Assembly (NCBI GenBank): GCA_905182455.1
Contig: CAJJBJ010000002.1
Location: 868,001 to 932,000 of the forward strand
Reading direction: 5' to 3'
Source of the DNA: an uncultured Planktomarina sp.
GTDB taxonomy: Bacteria; Pseudomonadota; Alphaproteobacteria; Rhodobacterales; Rhodobacteraceae
Length of the DNA: 64,000 nucleotides
Shown: piece by piece, positions 16,347 through 26,152 of the stretch
Numbering within the stretch: the stretch's first letter is position 1
Layout: every line of letters begins with the position of its first letter
Notes under the pieces: generated by a model
What the model was told of the DNA's origin: nothing
The model's input: only the letters and a program-made list of their open reading frames with translations
Databases searched by the model: none
Translations under genes and position numbers: made by a program

Positions 16347-18377
16347 CTAAAGCAGTCCACGGTTTTTCAGCAAAGCCGTAGCGTCTGGCATGCGCCCGCG
16401 GAAAGCCAAATACAGCGCCTCCGCATCCTCACTACCACCTTTAGACAGAATATGATCGTGCAGGGCCTGTGCCCGCTCTGGATCAAACGCACCACTGGCC
16501 TGTTCAAAAGAGGCAAATGCGTCCGCATCCATAACCTCAGACCACATATAGCTGTAATAGGCGCTGGAATAGCCATCACCTGCGAAGACATGCGCAAATT
16601 GCGGCGTGGCATGCCGCATGCCAATGGCCGCTGGCATGCCAATTTCGGCCAAAATCTCCGCTTGTCGCGCCATCGGATCCGCTGGCGGCGCGCCTTCATG
16701 AAAGCTTAAATCCACTAAAGCTGAAGCCACATATTCCACGGTTTGAAACCCCATATCGAAGGTCGCCGCCCCCAGCATCCGCGACAGTAGCTCCTTAGGC
16801 ATCGTCTCACCGGTTTCCGCATGTATGGCGAACTTTTGCAGTACCTCCGGCACTTCCAGCCAATGCTCATAAAGCTGGCTGGGCAGCTCCACAAAGTCAC
16901 GTGCAACCGAAGTGCCTGAAACTGACGAATAAGACACGTCGCTCAGCATTTGGTGCAAAGCATGGCCAAATTCATGAAACAAGGTGCGCGCATCGTCAAA
17001 TGATAACAGCGCCGGAGCACCCCCCACAGGTTTGGCAAAGTTACAGACATTGATGACAATCGGAGCCTTTGGACTTGGCCGTTTGCGTTGGCTTTGCATC
17101 GCCGAGCACCAAGCGCCTGAGCGTTTGCCACCATGAGCAAAATAATCACCAATGAACAATGCCAAGTGCGCCCCATTTCGGGTGACTTCCCAAGCCCGCG
17201 CATCGGGATGGTGCAATGGCACAAAAACCTCAGCAAAGGACAGGCCAAACAAGCGCTGCGCGCAATCGAAGGCGGCCGCGATCATCTGATCCAGTTGGAG
17301 ATAGGGTTTCAGCTGCGCCTCATCCAGGTCATGCTCCGCCTGCCGCCGCTTTTCAGCATAGTAACGCCAATCCCAAGCTTGAAGCGGGTCGTTCACACCA
17401 TCTGCGGTCATCATCTGGGCGAAAACCTCCGCATCCGCATCGGCTTGGGCCTTAGCAGGCGCCCAAACCTGCATCAACAAATCGCGCACCCGATCTGGCG
17501 TTTTGGCCATTTCAGTTTCCAGTTTAAACTCTGCAAAACTGTCATAGCCCAGCAATTGGACCCGCTCTTGCCGCAAGGACAAGGTTTCCCGCACCACGCC
17601 AAGATTATCAGTCTGTCCTCCGTTGGCCCCACGCGCAGCCCAAGCTTTATAAGCTACTTCACGCAAATCTCGGCGATCTGAGAATTGCAAAAAGGGCACA
17701 ATCAACGAGCGTGACAGAGTCACAACTGGCCCGTCAACGCCTTTTTCCAACCCTGCCGCCCGAGCAGCTGCGATGGCAAAATCGGGTAGCCCTGATAGAT
17801 CGGTCTTAGCCAAAGGCAAAAACCATTCTCGCTCATCGGCCAATAGATTTTGCATAAAATTAGTACCCAGAATGGCCAAGCGCGATTTGATCTGCGTCAT
17901 GCGATCCGCATCCGCCCCGATTAATTGCGCCCCAGCCCGCACAAAACTGCGGCGCGTCAGCATCAACACACGCTCTTGTTCCGCGGTTAACTCAAGCACA
18001 TCACGTTGCGACCAGAGGGTTTCAATACGTTGAAAGAGCTTTTGATTTGACGACACGGCGGAGGAGTATGCCGAAATTTTGGGGGCAAATTCGCGTTGCA
18101 ACGCTTCGCGTTCGGCGGTGCTGTTGGAACCCGCGACCGTATAAAATACCGAAGCGACCTGGTCCAACAATGTCTCGGCCACTTCCTGCGCTTCTATGGT
18201 GTTTTTGAAGGTCGGCGCATCTGGGTTAGCGGCGATCTTAGAGATTCCAGCCAGGGCCACATCGAGTGCCTGATCCATGGCTGGCGCAAATTCCGCATCA
18301 AAAATCTTGTCAAAGGGCGCAAGGCCAAAGGGAGTCGTCCAAGTGTCTAGCAAAATCATGTCAAAGCTTTCAGTCAT
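16347..18377 (-). CDS. M3 family oligopeptidase (OpdA/Dcp type)
   Basis: A 676-aa zinc metallopeptidase, the usual length for M3 oligopeptidases, which cut short peptides in the cytoplasm. The zinc motif HEFGHALHQ begins at residue 468, inside DDARTLFHEFGHALHQML. FNVCNF-like VINVCNFAKP lies just before it and a helical N-terminal half precedes both. ATG 18377 shares one base with the stop of the MoeB-like gene (TGATG), which argues for translational coupling; a much longer in-frame reading upstream runs through the MoeB coding region and is rejected. It would complete degradation of imported or signal-derived peptides. Confidence 0.93.
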   Translation of the reverse strand: MTESFDMILLDTWTTPFGLAPFDKIFDAEFAPAMDQALDVALAGISKIAANPDAPTFKNTIEAQEVAETLLDQVASVFYTVAGSNSTAEREALQREFAPKISAYSSAVSSNQKLFQRIETLWSQRDVLELTAEQERVLMLTRRSFVRAGAQLIGADADRMTQIKSRLAILGTNFMQNLLADEREWFLPLAKTDLSGLPDFAIAAARAAGLEKGVDGPVVTLSRSLIVPFLQFSDRRDLREVAYKAWAARGANGGQTDNLGVVRETLSLRQERVQLLGYDSFAEFKLETEMAKTPDRVRDLLMQVWAPAKAQADADAEVFAQMMTADGVNDPLQAWDWRYYAEKRRQAEHDLDEAQLKPYLQLDQMIAAAFDCAQRLFGLSFAEVFVPLHHPDARAWEVTRNGAHLALFIGDYFAHGGKRSGAWCSAMQSQRKRPSPKAPIVINVCNFAKPVGGAPALLSFDDARTLFHEFGHALHQMLSDVSYSSVSGTSVARDFVELPSQLYEHWLEVPEVLQKFAIHAETGETMPKELLSRMLGAATFDMGFQTVEYVASALVDLSFHEGAPPADPMARQAEILAEIGMPAAIGMRHATPQFAHVFAGDGYSSAYYSYMWSEVMDADAFASFEQASGAFDPERAQALHDHILSKGGSEDAEALYLAFRGRMPDATALLKNRGLL

Positions 18378-19408
18378 CAAAGAGGGTGGCAAATCGGGCA
18401 ATCGGCCCGTTGTTTGGTTTTGATCACCCGAGTTTCGGCATCCAGCACATTGTGCATCGCCATACGGCCCAGTAAAGGCGTGCCAGCCCCCAAGACATAC
18501 TTGAGAGCCTCCGCCGCCATTAGGCTGCCAATCACGCCCGGAAGGGCTGCAAATACCCCCACCTGCGCGCAGCTCGGTGCAAATTCGGGCGCAGGCGCTG
18601 TTGGAAAAACACATTGGTAACACGGGCCAGAACGAGATGGATCAAACAGCGAGACCTGCCCTTCCCACTGACTCAACGCGCCGCAGACAAGAGGTTTTTT
18701 CTGCGCCACGCAGGCTTGATTGACTAAATAGCGCGTTTCAAAATTATCGGTGCCATCGAGCACGATATCGAAATCCGCAATTAAGTTCTCGGCGATGTCG
18801 GCCGTCAGCCTCTGTTGATAGGTTTTCACGGTGACATAGGGGTTTAAATCACGCAGCGCTTGAGTGGCAGAATCGACCTTGGGCCGTCCGATGTCTGCAT
18901 CTCGGTGAATGACTTGGCGCTGCAAATTTGTGGCATCCACCGTATCATCATCAACAATGCCGATCGTGCCTACACCGGCGGCGGCCAGATATTGCAAGGC
19001 CGGCGCGCCAAGGCCGCCTGCCCCAATCACCAAGACACCAGATTGCCGCAGGCGCATTTGGCCGGAGCCACCGATCTCCGGCATGACAATATGGCGCGCA
19101 TACCGCTCCAGCTCAGTATCAGACATACTCGCGTCTAAGATCACCGTTTCTGGCTGCACCTTGACGCGCAGCTTGCGCAGCCCTTTCCGGTACATCCAGA
19201 TGACCGCCACGAAGGCGGCCAAGAGTGCCCAAACCTGCCAAGAACCGCCAGTATTCATCCGCAGAGGATGGGCGATTGGCAAAATTAGATGTGCCAAAAT
19301 CACGCCGACAAACACTGCGGCAATCATGCCCCAGCGCTGTTTAATCGGCGCACCCATCGCCCAGCCGATGCCCCAAAGCACCGCACAAATTGCTCCAACT
19401 AAAATCAT
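18377..19408 (-). CDS. MoeB/ThiF-type adenylyltransferase with an N-terminal membrane domain
   Basis: A 343-aa fusion. Residues 1-80 hold about three hydrophobic helices (1-20, 27-46, 58-74), unlike soluble E. coli MoeB. Residues 95-343 form an E1-like domain: the nucleotide loop GAGGLG at 129-134, VDDDTVDATNLQRQVIH after it, DGTDNFETRY, and zinc-binding pairs CYQC and CPIC near the end. The family adenylates the C-terminal glycine of MoaD or ThiS for sulfur transfer in molybdopterin or thiamine synthesis. The membrane part would place it on the inner membrane. The start overlaps the dut stop, and the end overlaps the M3 peptidase start by one base. MoaD versus ThiS partner is undecided. Confidence 0.88.
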   Translation of the reverse strand: MILVGAICAVLWGIGWAMGAPIKQRWGMIAAVFVGVILAHLILPIAHPLRMNTGGSWQVWALLAAFVAVIWMYRKGLRKLRVKVQPETVILDASMSDTELERYARHIVMPEIGGSGQMRLRQSGVLVIGAGGLGAPALQYLAAAGVGTIGIVDDDTVDATNLQRQVIHRDADIGRPKVDSATQALRDLNPYVTVKTYQQRLTADIAENLIADFDIVLDGTDNFETRYLVNQACVAQKKPLVCGALSQWEGQVSLFDPSRSGPCYQCVFPTAPAPEFAPSCAQVGVFAALPGVIGSLMAAEALKYVLGAGTPLLGRMAMHNVLDAETRVIKTKQRADCPICHPL

Positions 19409-19866
19409 TATTTTTGCCCTGTTGAGCCAAAGCCACCGTGGCCTCGATCCGTTTCATCCAATTGTGTAACCGGCAGAAAGGCGGCTTGAACCACAGGCGC
19501 CACCACCATTTGCGCAATCCGGTCGCCATGGCAGACCGTGAAGGCCTCCGCCCCAGTATTCAGCAAAATGACGCCTAGCAGGCCGCGATAATCGCTGTCG
19601 ATAGTGCCCGGCGCATTGGCTAGTGTAATGCCATGTTTCAAAGCAAGCCCGGATCTTGGGCGAATTTGCACTTCAAATCCAACCGGAATTGCCAAGCGTA
19701 ATCCGGTGGCGATCAAAGCACGCGCGCCAGGTTGCACAACCACATCGGCCTGATCCGACAAATTGGCTCGAAGATCCGCACCTGCCGCGCCGGGGGTTTC
19801 ATAGGCAGGCAAACCCAAGCTTTGATCTGCCCCGGCATCCCACATCATCTGCACCTGAGGCATCAT
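19408..19866 (-). CDS. dut: dUTP diphosphatase
   Basis: A 152-aa trimeric dUTPase, the standard length. It hydrolyses dUTP to dUMP and diphosphate, keeping uracil out of DNA and feeding dTMP synthesis. Conserved motifs are in order: [33 protein letters not shown], a GDRIAQMVV segment, and the flexible C-terminal motif GHGGFGSTG. The start ATG overlaps the coaBC stop by four bases (ATGA), and its stop overlaps the MoeB-like start. The coaBC-dut pairing is common in alphaproteobacteria. Confidence 0.97.
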   Translation of the reverse strand: MMPQVQMMWDAGADQSLGLPAYETPGAAGADLRANLSDQADVVVQPGARALIATGLRLAIPVGFEVQIRPRSGLALKHGITLANAPGTIDSDYRGLLGVILLNTGAEAFTVCHGDRIAQMVVAPVVQAAFLPVTQLDETDRGHGGFGSTGQK

Positions 19867-21053
19867 GACAACGCGCCTGCAATCCGTAAGGCCAACATTC
19901 GAGCCACTTCAGTTTTGGGCATATTGTTCCAACCTTCTGGGCCATTTGCATCAATCACCGTCACAGTATTATTTGCCCCCCCCATGATGCCCGTTGCAGG
20001 TGTCACATCATTGGCCACAATCCAGTCGCAGCCTTTGCGCAGACGCTTGGCCGTTGCATTTGCAATCACGTCATTGGTTTCAGCTGCGAACCCAATCACA
20101 AGTTTAGGCCGGTGCTCATGGCTTGACACAGTTGCAAGAATATCAGGATTCTCCACAAAATTCAAAACAGGAAGCTCCCCGGAGGTTTGTTTCTTAATCT
20201 TCTGATCCTGCGCGCCCTCCACTCGCCAATCTGCAACAGCCGCAGCGAACACAGCCGCGTCGACCGGCAAAATCGCCTGCACAGCCGCCAGCATCTCCTG
20301 CGCGGTTTGGACCCTGTGCACGTCAACGCCCGTTGGCACATCGAAATCTGCCGGGCCGGTGACAAAACTCACCCGCGCGCCCAAATCCCGTAGAGCTTCG
20401 GCCAAGGCTGTTCCCTGCGCCCCAGATGAGCGATTGGCGATATAGCGCACGGGGTCAATTGGCTCATGTGTGGGTCCAGAAGTGACCAGCACATGGCGGC
20501 CCGACAGGGGGCCTTTTTCAAAATGCCGTGTCACGGCTTGCAAAATCTCAGGGACTTCCGCCATGCGGCCAAAACCAAATTCTCCGCAGGCCATTTCGCC
20601 CTCATTTGGACCAATCATGTGCACACCATCAGCCTGCAATGTCGTCAGATTACGTTGTGTCGCGGCATGATCCCACATACGGACATTCATTGACGGCGCA
20701 ATCATCACCGGGGTATCCGTGGCAAGCAACAGCGTAGAGGCCAAATCATCCGCCAAGCCCTGCGCCATTTTCGCCATGATATGGGCCGTGGCAGGAGCGA
20801 CGAGGATCAAATCTGCCGAGCGCGACAGTTCAATATGCCCCATCTCGGCCTCATCGGTCAGATCGAATAGGTCTATATAAACTTTAGATCCTGCAAGGGC
20901 CGCAATTGACAAAGGCGTCACAAATTGGGCGCCAGAGCGTGTCAGAACAGGTATCACTCTCGCACCCGCTTGGGTGAGCTTGCGGATCAAGTCAGGGGTT
21001 TTTACGGCTGCAATCCCACCAGAGATGATCAAGAGTATGTTTTTTCCATTCAT
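19863..21053 (-). CDS. coaBC: Bifunctional phosphopantothenoylcysteine decarboxylase/synthase
   Basis: A 396-aa bifunctional coenzyme A enzyme. The N-terminal CoaC half (about 1-185) is an FMN decarboxylase with [18 protein letters not shown], the [10 protein letters not shown] motif and the lid cysteine in [13 protein letters not shown]. The C-terminal CoaB half joins cysteine to 4'-phosphopantothenate using [23 protein letters not shown], then AAAVADWR and KIKK, then VIGFAAET and ANDV. ATG 21053 is used; an in-frame TTG at 21059 adds two residues. It lies between sigma-32 and dut on the same strand. Confidence 0.97.
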   Translation of the reverse strand: MNGKNILLIISGGIAAVKTPDLIRKLTQAGARVIPVLTRSGAQFVTPLSIAALAGSKVYIDLFDLTDEAEMGHIELSRSADLILVAPATAHIMAKMAQGLADDLASTLLLATDTPVMIAPSMNVRMWDHAATQRNLTTLQADGVHMIGPNEGEMACGEFGFGRMAEVPEILQAVTRHFEKGPLSGRHVLVTSGPTHEPIDPVRYIANRSSGAQGTALAEALRDLGARVSFVTGPADFDVPTGVDVHRVQTAQEMLAAVQAILPVDAAVFAAAVADWRVEGAQDQKIKKQTSGELPVLNFVENPDILATVSSHEHRPKLVIGFAAETNDVIANATAKRLRKGCDWIVANDVTPATGIMGGANNTVTVIDANGPEGWNNMPKTEVARMLALRIAGALS

Positions 21054-21108
21054 ACGCAACAGTTACGCAGCCAGGCCCTACTCTGCAAGGGCCAGCACCG
21101 CCAATGCA

Positions 21109-21987
21109 TCACTGAAAAAATACACTGGCCTCTGGCGCTTGATCTTCCAAGCTCATCCGCATCTTCTTGAAAGCCGCGGCTTCCACCTGTCTGATCCGCT
21201 CTTTGGACAGGCCCAATTCTGTGCCCAAGCTCTCCAAAGTGCGTGGAACTTCAATTAACTTCCGCTCGCGCACAATGTAACGCTCGCGATCATTCAACAC
21301 GCTCATCGCCTGCGCCAACCAGGTCCGTAGCGCCGCTTGATCATGATCAAACTCCACGATTTCAGCCGCCTGCGCGCTGTCATCCTCCAGCGCATCAATC
21401 CATTCGCGGCCTTCATCTTCGGTCGATTGCGTCGCATTAAGCGAGAAGTCAGAGCCCGAAAGACGTCCATCCATCATTTCAACATCGTGCAAAGGCACGC
21501 CCAAATCCTGCGCGATTAATTGCTGAAGTTGGTGGCGGTCCAGTGTTTGACCCGCATTATTCGCATCGCGCTCAATCCGCGCTTGGATGCGCCGCATATT
21601 GAAGAATAGAGATTTTTGCGGGCTGGTAGAGCCTGTACGGACCATAGACCAATTGCGCATCACATATTCTTGCACTGACGCTTTGATCCACCACACCGCG
21701 TAGGTCGAAAACCGCACTCCTCGGTCAGGATCAAATTTTTCAGCGGCTTTCATCAGGCCCAAGCCCGCCTCTTGGATCAAATCTCCCATCGGCGCGCCGT
21801 AGCGTTTAAACTTCGCCGCTTGGGATATGGCCAAGCGCATATAGGCATTGATCAGCCGGTGCAGGCTTTCCTCACAGCGATCATCACGCCAAGCATAAGC
21901 CAGCTTCAACTCCGTTTCAGCATCTAGCATTTCGGCTTTCATTGCTGTGCGCGGTAGAAAATTTTCGGTGCGTCCGTCTAAGGGCAT
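21109..21987 (-). CDS. RNA polymerase sigma-32 family factor (RpoHII-like)
   Basis: A 292-aa heat-shock-type sigma factor. Region 2 is clear (GDLIQEAGLGLMKAAEKFDP followed by RFSTYAVWWIKASVQEYV), then the RpoH-box-like segment near QKSLFFNMRR, and region 4 (ESLGTELGLSKERIRQVEAAAFKKM). Rhodobacteraceae carry two RpoH proteins; the shorter, oxidative and photo-oxidative stress-linked RpoHII has this kind of sequence, so I favour it, without certainty. GGAGG sits seven bases before the ATG. It is followed by coaBC after about 55 bases and is divergent from cobU. Confidence 0.85.
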   Translation of the reverse strand: MPLDGRTENFLPRTAMKAEMLDAETELKLAYAWRDDRCEESLHRLINAYMRLAISQAAKFKRYGAPMGDLIQEAGLGLMKAAEKFDPDRGVRFSTYAVWWIKASVQEYVMRNWSMVRTGSTSPQKSLFFNMRRIQARIERDANNAGQTLDRHQLQQLIAQDLGVPLHDVEMMDGRLSGSDFSLNATQSTEDEGREWIDALEDDSAQAAEIVEFDHDQAALRTWLAQAMSVLNDRERYIVRERKLIEVPRTLESLGTELGLSKERIRQVEAAAFKKMRMSLEDQAPEASVFFQ

Positions 21988-22076
21988 TTCAAGGCCTCCC
22001 AGTCAGTGTGAGATGAAAAACTTGTTACCTAAGCAATACGCGGGTAAATGCTGATTGGATCACTTTGGGGAAAACT

Positions 22077-22610
22077 ATGCCAGCACATCATGATATCGCA
22101 CCATTGCGCTTGGTGTTGGGCGGCGCAAACTCTGGAAAATCTCTGTTTGCCGAGAGCTTGGTGCTGCACGCAAAGAGGCCCCGCCGCTATATTGCAACGG
22201 CTCAGGCTTGGGATGACGAGATGAGGGCCAAAATCACAGCACATCAGGCTCAACGCGGCCCAGATTGGACCACTGTAGAAGCGCCGCTTGATCTGACCAC
22301 GGCGCTTGCCATGGCACAGCAAGATGAAATTGTACTTTTGGATTGTGTCACCCTGTGGTTGAGCAATCTCATGATGGCAGAGCATGAGATCCCACAAGCC
22401 TCACACGCCCTCTGCACCGCTCTCGCAGAGGCTCGCTGTCCGGTGGTCGTGGTCAGCAATGAAGTGGGGCAAGGCATTACCCCCGACAATGCCATGGCGC
22501 GGGCCTTCGTCACTTATCAGGGCCGATTAAACCAAGCCTTAGCCAAAGTGGCACAAGAGGTGTATTTCGTCACAGCCGGTCTGCCACAGCAACTCAAAGG
22601 TGGCCTATGA
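22077..22610 (+). CDS. cobU: Adenosylcobinamide kinase/adenosylcobinamide-phosphate guanylyltransferase
   Basis: A 177-aa enzyme of vitamin B12 assembly that phosphorylates adenosylcobinamide and then attaches GMP. The P-loop GGANSGKS is at residues 15-22. HQAQRGPDWTTVEAPLDL carries the guanylylated histidine region, LLDCVTLWLSNLMM is the Walker B-like strand, and SNEVGQGITPDNAMAR follows. ATG 22077 was chosen because GGGG lies six bases upstream; TTG 22065 is in frame but less likely. It overlaps the next gene by four bases. No cobalamin riboswitch is visible in the 89-base upstream gap. Confidence 0.95.
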   Translation: MPAHHDIAPLRLVLGGANSGKSLFAESLVLHAKRPRRYIATAQAWDDEMRAKITAHQAQRGPDWTTVEAPLDLTTALAMAQQDEIVLLDCVTLWLSNLMMAEHEIPQASHALCTALAEARCPVVVVSNEVGQGITPDNAMARAFVTYQGRLNQALAKVAQEVYFVTAGLPQQLKGGL

Positions 22611-23179
22611 CCGATTGGTTCTGGATCAGACACGGGCCAACCCATGAGAAAAATTTTGTAGGCTGGCGCGATGTCCCTGCGGATCTGTCAGATCACGCTC
22701 TTATTGACCGCGTGGCGAACTTCCTGCCGCCCAACGCGGTTGTGGTGTCTTCAGATTTGAACCGTTCTGTCACAACCGCCGATGTTTTGACCCAAGGCCG
22801 CGCGAGATTGGGCCATGAGCCGGATCTGCGCGAGTTCAACTTCGGAGATTGGGACGGGCGGCATTGGGCGGATGTGGCCGAAACAGATCCTCAACTCAGC
22901 CGTGATTATTGGGAAAAGCCCGGCGATGTGGTCGCCCCCAATGGCGAGAGCTGGAACATGGCCGCGGCCCGTGCCCGTCCTGTGGTGGATCGTCTAGGTG
23001 CACAGCACAGCAGCATCATCGCAGTGGCTCATTTCGGGATCATCCTCACCCAAGTCCAACGCGCATTGGGCGCCGACGCCTATAACTGCCTTGCCCATAA
23101 GATTGACAACTACAGCATCACCCACCTGCGTGAAGACAACGGACACTGGCAGGTCGAATGCATCAACCATTTACCCTAA
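22607..23179 (+). CDS. Histidine phosphatase, CobC-like alpha-ribazole phosphatase
   Basis: A 190-aa histidine phosphatase. The catalytic RHGPTH motif begins at residue 7, and later VVAVAHFGII-like IIAVAHFGI holds the second histidine; REFNFGDWDGRHWADVA supplies the acid loop. The ATG overlaps the cobU stop (ATGA), so the two are co-translated. In that context it is probably the phosphatase that removes the 5'-phosphate from alpha-ribazole phosphate or adenosylcobalamin phosphate at the end of the nucleotide-loop pathway. A general phosphoglycerate-mutase-type phosphatase cannot be excluded from sequence alone. Confidence 0.82.
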   Translation: MTDWFWIRHGPTHEKNFVGWRDVPADLSDHALIDRVANFLPPNAVVVSSDLNRSVTTADVLTQGRARLGHEPDLREFNFGDWDGRHWADVAETDPQLSRDYWEKPGDVVAPNGESWNMAAARARPVVDRLGAQHSSIIAVAHFGIILTQVQRALGADAYNCLAHKIDNYSITHLREDNGHWQVECINHLP

Positions 23180-23216
23180 CAGCCAGTTTCCGGCTACCAA
23201 GCGCGCAGTATTCAGC

Positions 23217-23984
23217 TCAGCCGCGCACAGCACGGAACGCCGCAGCCGCAGCCCAACCCGCAAAGATTGCGATTGCCAACGACAACAGGCCATACACAAC
23301 AGGGCGTTCATGGGCGAGGTTGTACAACCAGCGCTCCATACCCACTTTGCGCACGTCAATTGACGTTTGATACTCCGATACAACATCCCCGTCATTCATA
23401 AGAAAAATGCGCGCCGTATAGGCGCCCTCAACCAAGTTAGACGGCAGGGACACTGATGTGGAAAATAGGGTTTGATCTTGCAAGGTTACCGCACCCGACA
23501 AGGTCTGATACAGGCCGTCATTTTCGCGCACCCGCACTAAAGCTTCGGTGAACTCTTCAGGGTTTTCGACAGCCACCGGAACGCTCACAGCGCGGATGAG
23601 TTGGCGTACCGAGATTTGATGCCAAAGGTCCGAGGCCTGGCTAACCACCTCGTCAAAAGGCCTAGTCGTGGCCACGGCATAAAAGCTCGGTGCCAGATCC
23701 ACCTCAAGCGCATCCACATTCACCCAGATGCCCAAGCGCTTTTCTTTGCGGCGGACGGTGACCGGGCTGCGCGGGCTGGCGATGGTGACCACAACATCAA
23801 GATCACCCTCAGAGCTTGCTTCACTTTGGTGCTTCACGGCTCCAAATATCAAGATTTCAGAGCCATCAAAGAACGCAGTGATGCCGATTTCTTGTTTGGA
23901 GAGGCCCAGCACAATATCTTGCGAAACAGCAGGTCCCACCAAAGATATCATCGCAGTTAGAACATAAGCATAAAACAGGCGCAT
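23217..23984 (-). CDS. TIGR02186-type exported membrane protein
   Basis: A 255-aa protein of unknown function with a signal peptide (about 1-21, ending AVSQ), a beta-rich periplasmic body, and one C-terminal transmembrane helix at about 230-250. It begins QDIVLGLSKQEIGITAFFDG after the signal, wording typical of the TIGR02186 family, which in alphaproteobacteria sits next to a TSUP (TauE/SafE) exporter. Its start overlaps the stop of that exporter here, so the two are co-translated and probably work together in the envelope. No enzymatic motif is visible. The gene converges on the cobC-like gene. Confidence 0.8.
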   Translation of the reverse strand: MRLFYAYVLTAMISLVGPAVSQDIVLGLSKQEIGITAFFDGSEILIFGAVKHQSEASSEGDLDVVVTIASPRSPVTVRRKEKRLGIWVNVDALEVDLAPSFYAVATTRPFDEVVSQASDLWHQISVRQLIRAVSVPVAVENPEEFTEALVRVRENDGLYQTLSGAVTLQDQTLFSTSVSLPSNLVEGAYTARIFLMNDGDVVSEYQTSIDVRKVGMERWLYNLAHERPVVYGLLSLAIAIFAGWAAAAAFRAVRG

Positions 23985-24901
23985 CAGTGGCCACCCACCG
24001 TGCCGAGGCTGAACAATTCCGATGGCTGTACGATCAGATCAAACGCTAGTTTGGCGCAAACCAGAAGAACCATCAACGCCAGCAAAATCCGCAGTTGCTC
24101 GGCCTTGAGTTTTGCCCCGATCATTGTGCCAAACTGCGCGCCAATGACACCGCCCACCAACAAGAGCACAGCCAGCACCATATCAACAGTGTAATTGGTT
24201 GTGGCGTGCAGCATGGTTGTAAAAGCGGTCACAAAAATAATTTGAAACAGTGATGTACCCACAACAACTTTTGTCGGCATACCCAGCAGATAAATCATAG
24301 CGGGAACCATCACAAAACCACCACCAACCCCCATAATAGCGGCCAATATGCCCACCACAATACCGACCAAAACGGGCGGGATGGCTGATATATACAGACC
24401 CGACACCCGGAAACGCATTTTCAAAGGCAGGGCGTGAATCCAGGTGCGTTTCTTGCGAAACTTTGAAGCTGAAATTCGTTTGGACTTGCGCAGGGCGCGT
24501 AGGCTTTCAATAAACATCAAGCCGCCAACAACGCCTAGAAAGATCACATAGCAAAGCTTCACCAGCAGATCGACCTGCCCCAGGCTCTTGAGGTAGTTGA
24601 ACACAAGCACCCCAACAGCTGCGCCAATCAAACCACCGATCAACAGCACGCCACCCATTTTGAAATCAACATTGCGCCGTTTCACATGGGCCAAAACACC
24701 AGAAAATGATGAGGCAACAATCTGGTTCGCTTCTGTCGCAACAGCCACAGCCGGCGGGATTCCTATAAAGAACAACAGCGGAGTCATCAAAAACCCACCA
24801 CCTACGCCAAACATGCCAGAGAGCACACCGACCAATCCGCCCAAGCCCAACAAGACAAACGCATTTACCGAGACTTCAGCAATGGGGAGATAGATGTTCA
24901 T
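23984..24901 (-). CDS. TSUP family (TauE/SafE) anion permease
   Basis: A 305-aa inner-membrane protein with about eight hydrophobic segments. The internal repeat is clear: GLVGVLSGMFGVGGGFLMTPLL near the N-terminus and GIVVGILAAIMGVGGGFVMVP in the second half, each a GxxGGG motif that defines the TSUP family. Members export or import small sulfur or organic anions such as sulfite, sulfoacetate or taurine breakdown products. ATG 24901 is preferred because similar proteins start MNIYLPIAEVSVNAF; ATG 24925 is in frame. It is coupled to the TIGR02186 gene. The cargo is unknown. Confidence 0.88.
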   Translation of the reverse strand: MNIYLPIAEVSVNAFVLLGLGGLVGVLSGMFGVGGGFLMTPLLFFIGIPPAVAVATEANQIVASSFSGVLAHVKRRNVDFKMGGVLLIGGLIGAAVGVLVFNYLKSLGQVDLLVKLCYVIFLGVVGGLMFIESLRALRKSKRISASKFRKKRTWIHALPLKMRFRVSGLYISAIPPVLVGIVVGILAAIMGVGGGFVMVPAMIYLLGMPTKVVVGTSLFQIIFVTAFTTMLHATTNYTVDMVLAVLLLVGGVIGAQFGTMIGAKLKAEQLRILLALMVLLVCAKLAFDLIVQPSELFSLGTVGGH

Positions 24902-25008
24902 GGCGCCGCATAGCCCCATAGCCACATTCCAGCAAGGGCTTGATAAAAATTACGACTGTTTATCGACCACAAAGTTCATTTGGCCTTATCTCTAATCTCG
25001 TTTTGGCC

Positions 25009-26148
25009 CTATTTTTCTTTCATGTAAGGTACGCCGCCTGATCGCGGTGGGATCGCTTTGCCCACAAACCCGGCCAAGACCACCACCGTTAAGATGTAAG
25101 GTAAAGATTGGATGAACACGACTGGGATCTTGATTTGAGTCCCTAAGCCAGCGCTCCAGGCGCTGTTGACGATCAAGGCAGAGACAAACACGATGCCAAG
25201 CCCAAGCCCACCCAATACGACTTTGTCGAGCAGAGACTTGCGCCACACATAGGCCAAAAGCCCCAACGCCAGTAAAAGCAAAACGCTGCTTATGGCCCAA
25301 GCCGGTAATAAGATATTTTGAAAGCGATTATCGACTGCGAAGAAAAAGCCAAACAACAAGCAAGCACCCAACGCATACCAAGGGCGCCACTTGGCAAAAA
25401 TAAGAGCTGCGAGAGCTATAAAACCGCGCCCCGCAGACATGTCTTTGGTGAAATTAGCTTGTAAGGCCGTGGCAAGATATGCGCCTGCAATGCCACATAG
25501 TATACCGCAGATAATAACAGCCGCATAGCGCATCCCGATAACAGAAATCCCAGCTGTATCAACTGCAGCAGGGTTTTCACCTACTGCGCGCAACCGAAGC
25601 CCAAAGCGCGTTTTATAAAGTACAAACCATGATATTGGAACCGTAAGCAAAGCAAAATAAACTAACAGAGAATGGCCTGAAAGCAATTCAGAATATAGCT
25701 GCATCAACGGCCCAGCGTCAGCCATCTCCTTAGATGGAACAGCACCTGGAAAATTTATTGGCTCAAATCGCCCACCAGATTGCAGCGGTGGCGTTCTTCC
25801 ACCTTGGCCAAACCAGGCCTGAGCTATTACCACGGTGAGGCCTGCAGCCAAAAAGTTTATTGCCACGCCGGAAATGATCTGATCGCCGCGAAGGGTGATC
25901 GAAGCCAATCCGTGAATTGCCGACAACATAACTGAAGCTCCAATACCTGCCAAAAGCCCCACCCAAACCGATCCAGTTATATATGCGATCGCAGCCGACA
26001 CAAAAGCAGCAGCCAGTATTTTGCCCTCAAGACCAATATCAAAAATTCCGGCGCGTTCCGAAAATAATCCTGCCAAACATGCTAATAATAGAGGCGTCGC
26101 CAAGCGTAGAGAGCTATCAAGGACTTGAACAAGAGTAAGGAAGTCCAT
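25009..26148 (-). CDS. ABC transporter permease, BMP/nucleoside type (NupQ-like)
   Basis: A 379-aa inner-membrane permease, the second of a pair. Its core signature is ATPLLLACLAGLFSERAGIF, then GLEGKILAAAF and the DMSAGRGFIALAALIFAKWRP segment, the same place that is conserved in the partial permease at 2-307. About nine to ten hydrophobic helices are seen. It is the last gene of the leftward BMP operon; its ATG lies four bases after the companion permease stop. Together they form the channel for a ligand bound by the protein encoded at 28895, most likely a nucleoside or purine-like molecule judged by family. Confidence 0.92.
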   Translation of the reverse strand: MDFLTLVQVLDSSLRLATPLLLACLAGLFSERAGIFDIGLEGKILAAAFVSAAIAYITGSVWVGLLAGIGASVMLSAIHGLASITLRGDQIISGVAINFLAAGLTVVIAQAWFGQGGRTPPLQSGGRFEPINFPGAVPSKEMADAGPLMQLYSELLSGHSLLVYFALLTVPISWFVLYKTRFGLRLRAVGENPAAVDTAGISVIGMRYAAVIICGILCGIAGAYLATALQANFTKDMSAGRGFIALAALIFAKWRPWYALGACLLFGFFFAVDNRFQNILLPAWAISSVLLLLALGLLAYVWRKSLLDKVVLGGLGLGIVFVSALIVNSAWSAGLGTQIKIPVVFIQSLPYILTVVVLAGFVGKAIPPRSGGVPYMKEK

Positions 26149-26152
26149 GTGT

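Noticed and set aside
21988-22076. Cobalamin riboswitch upstream of cobU
   Set aside because: The gap is only 89 bases and has no B12-box-like sequence.
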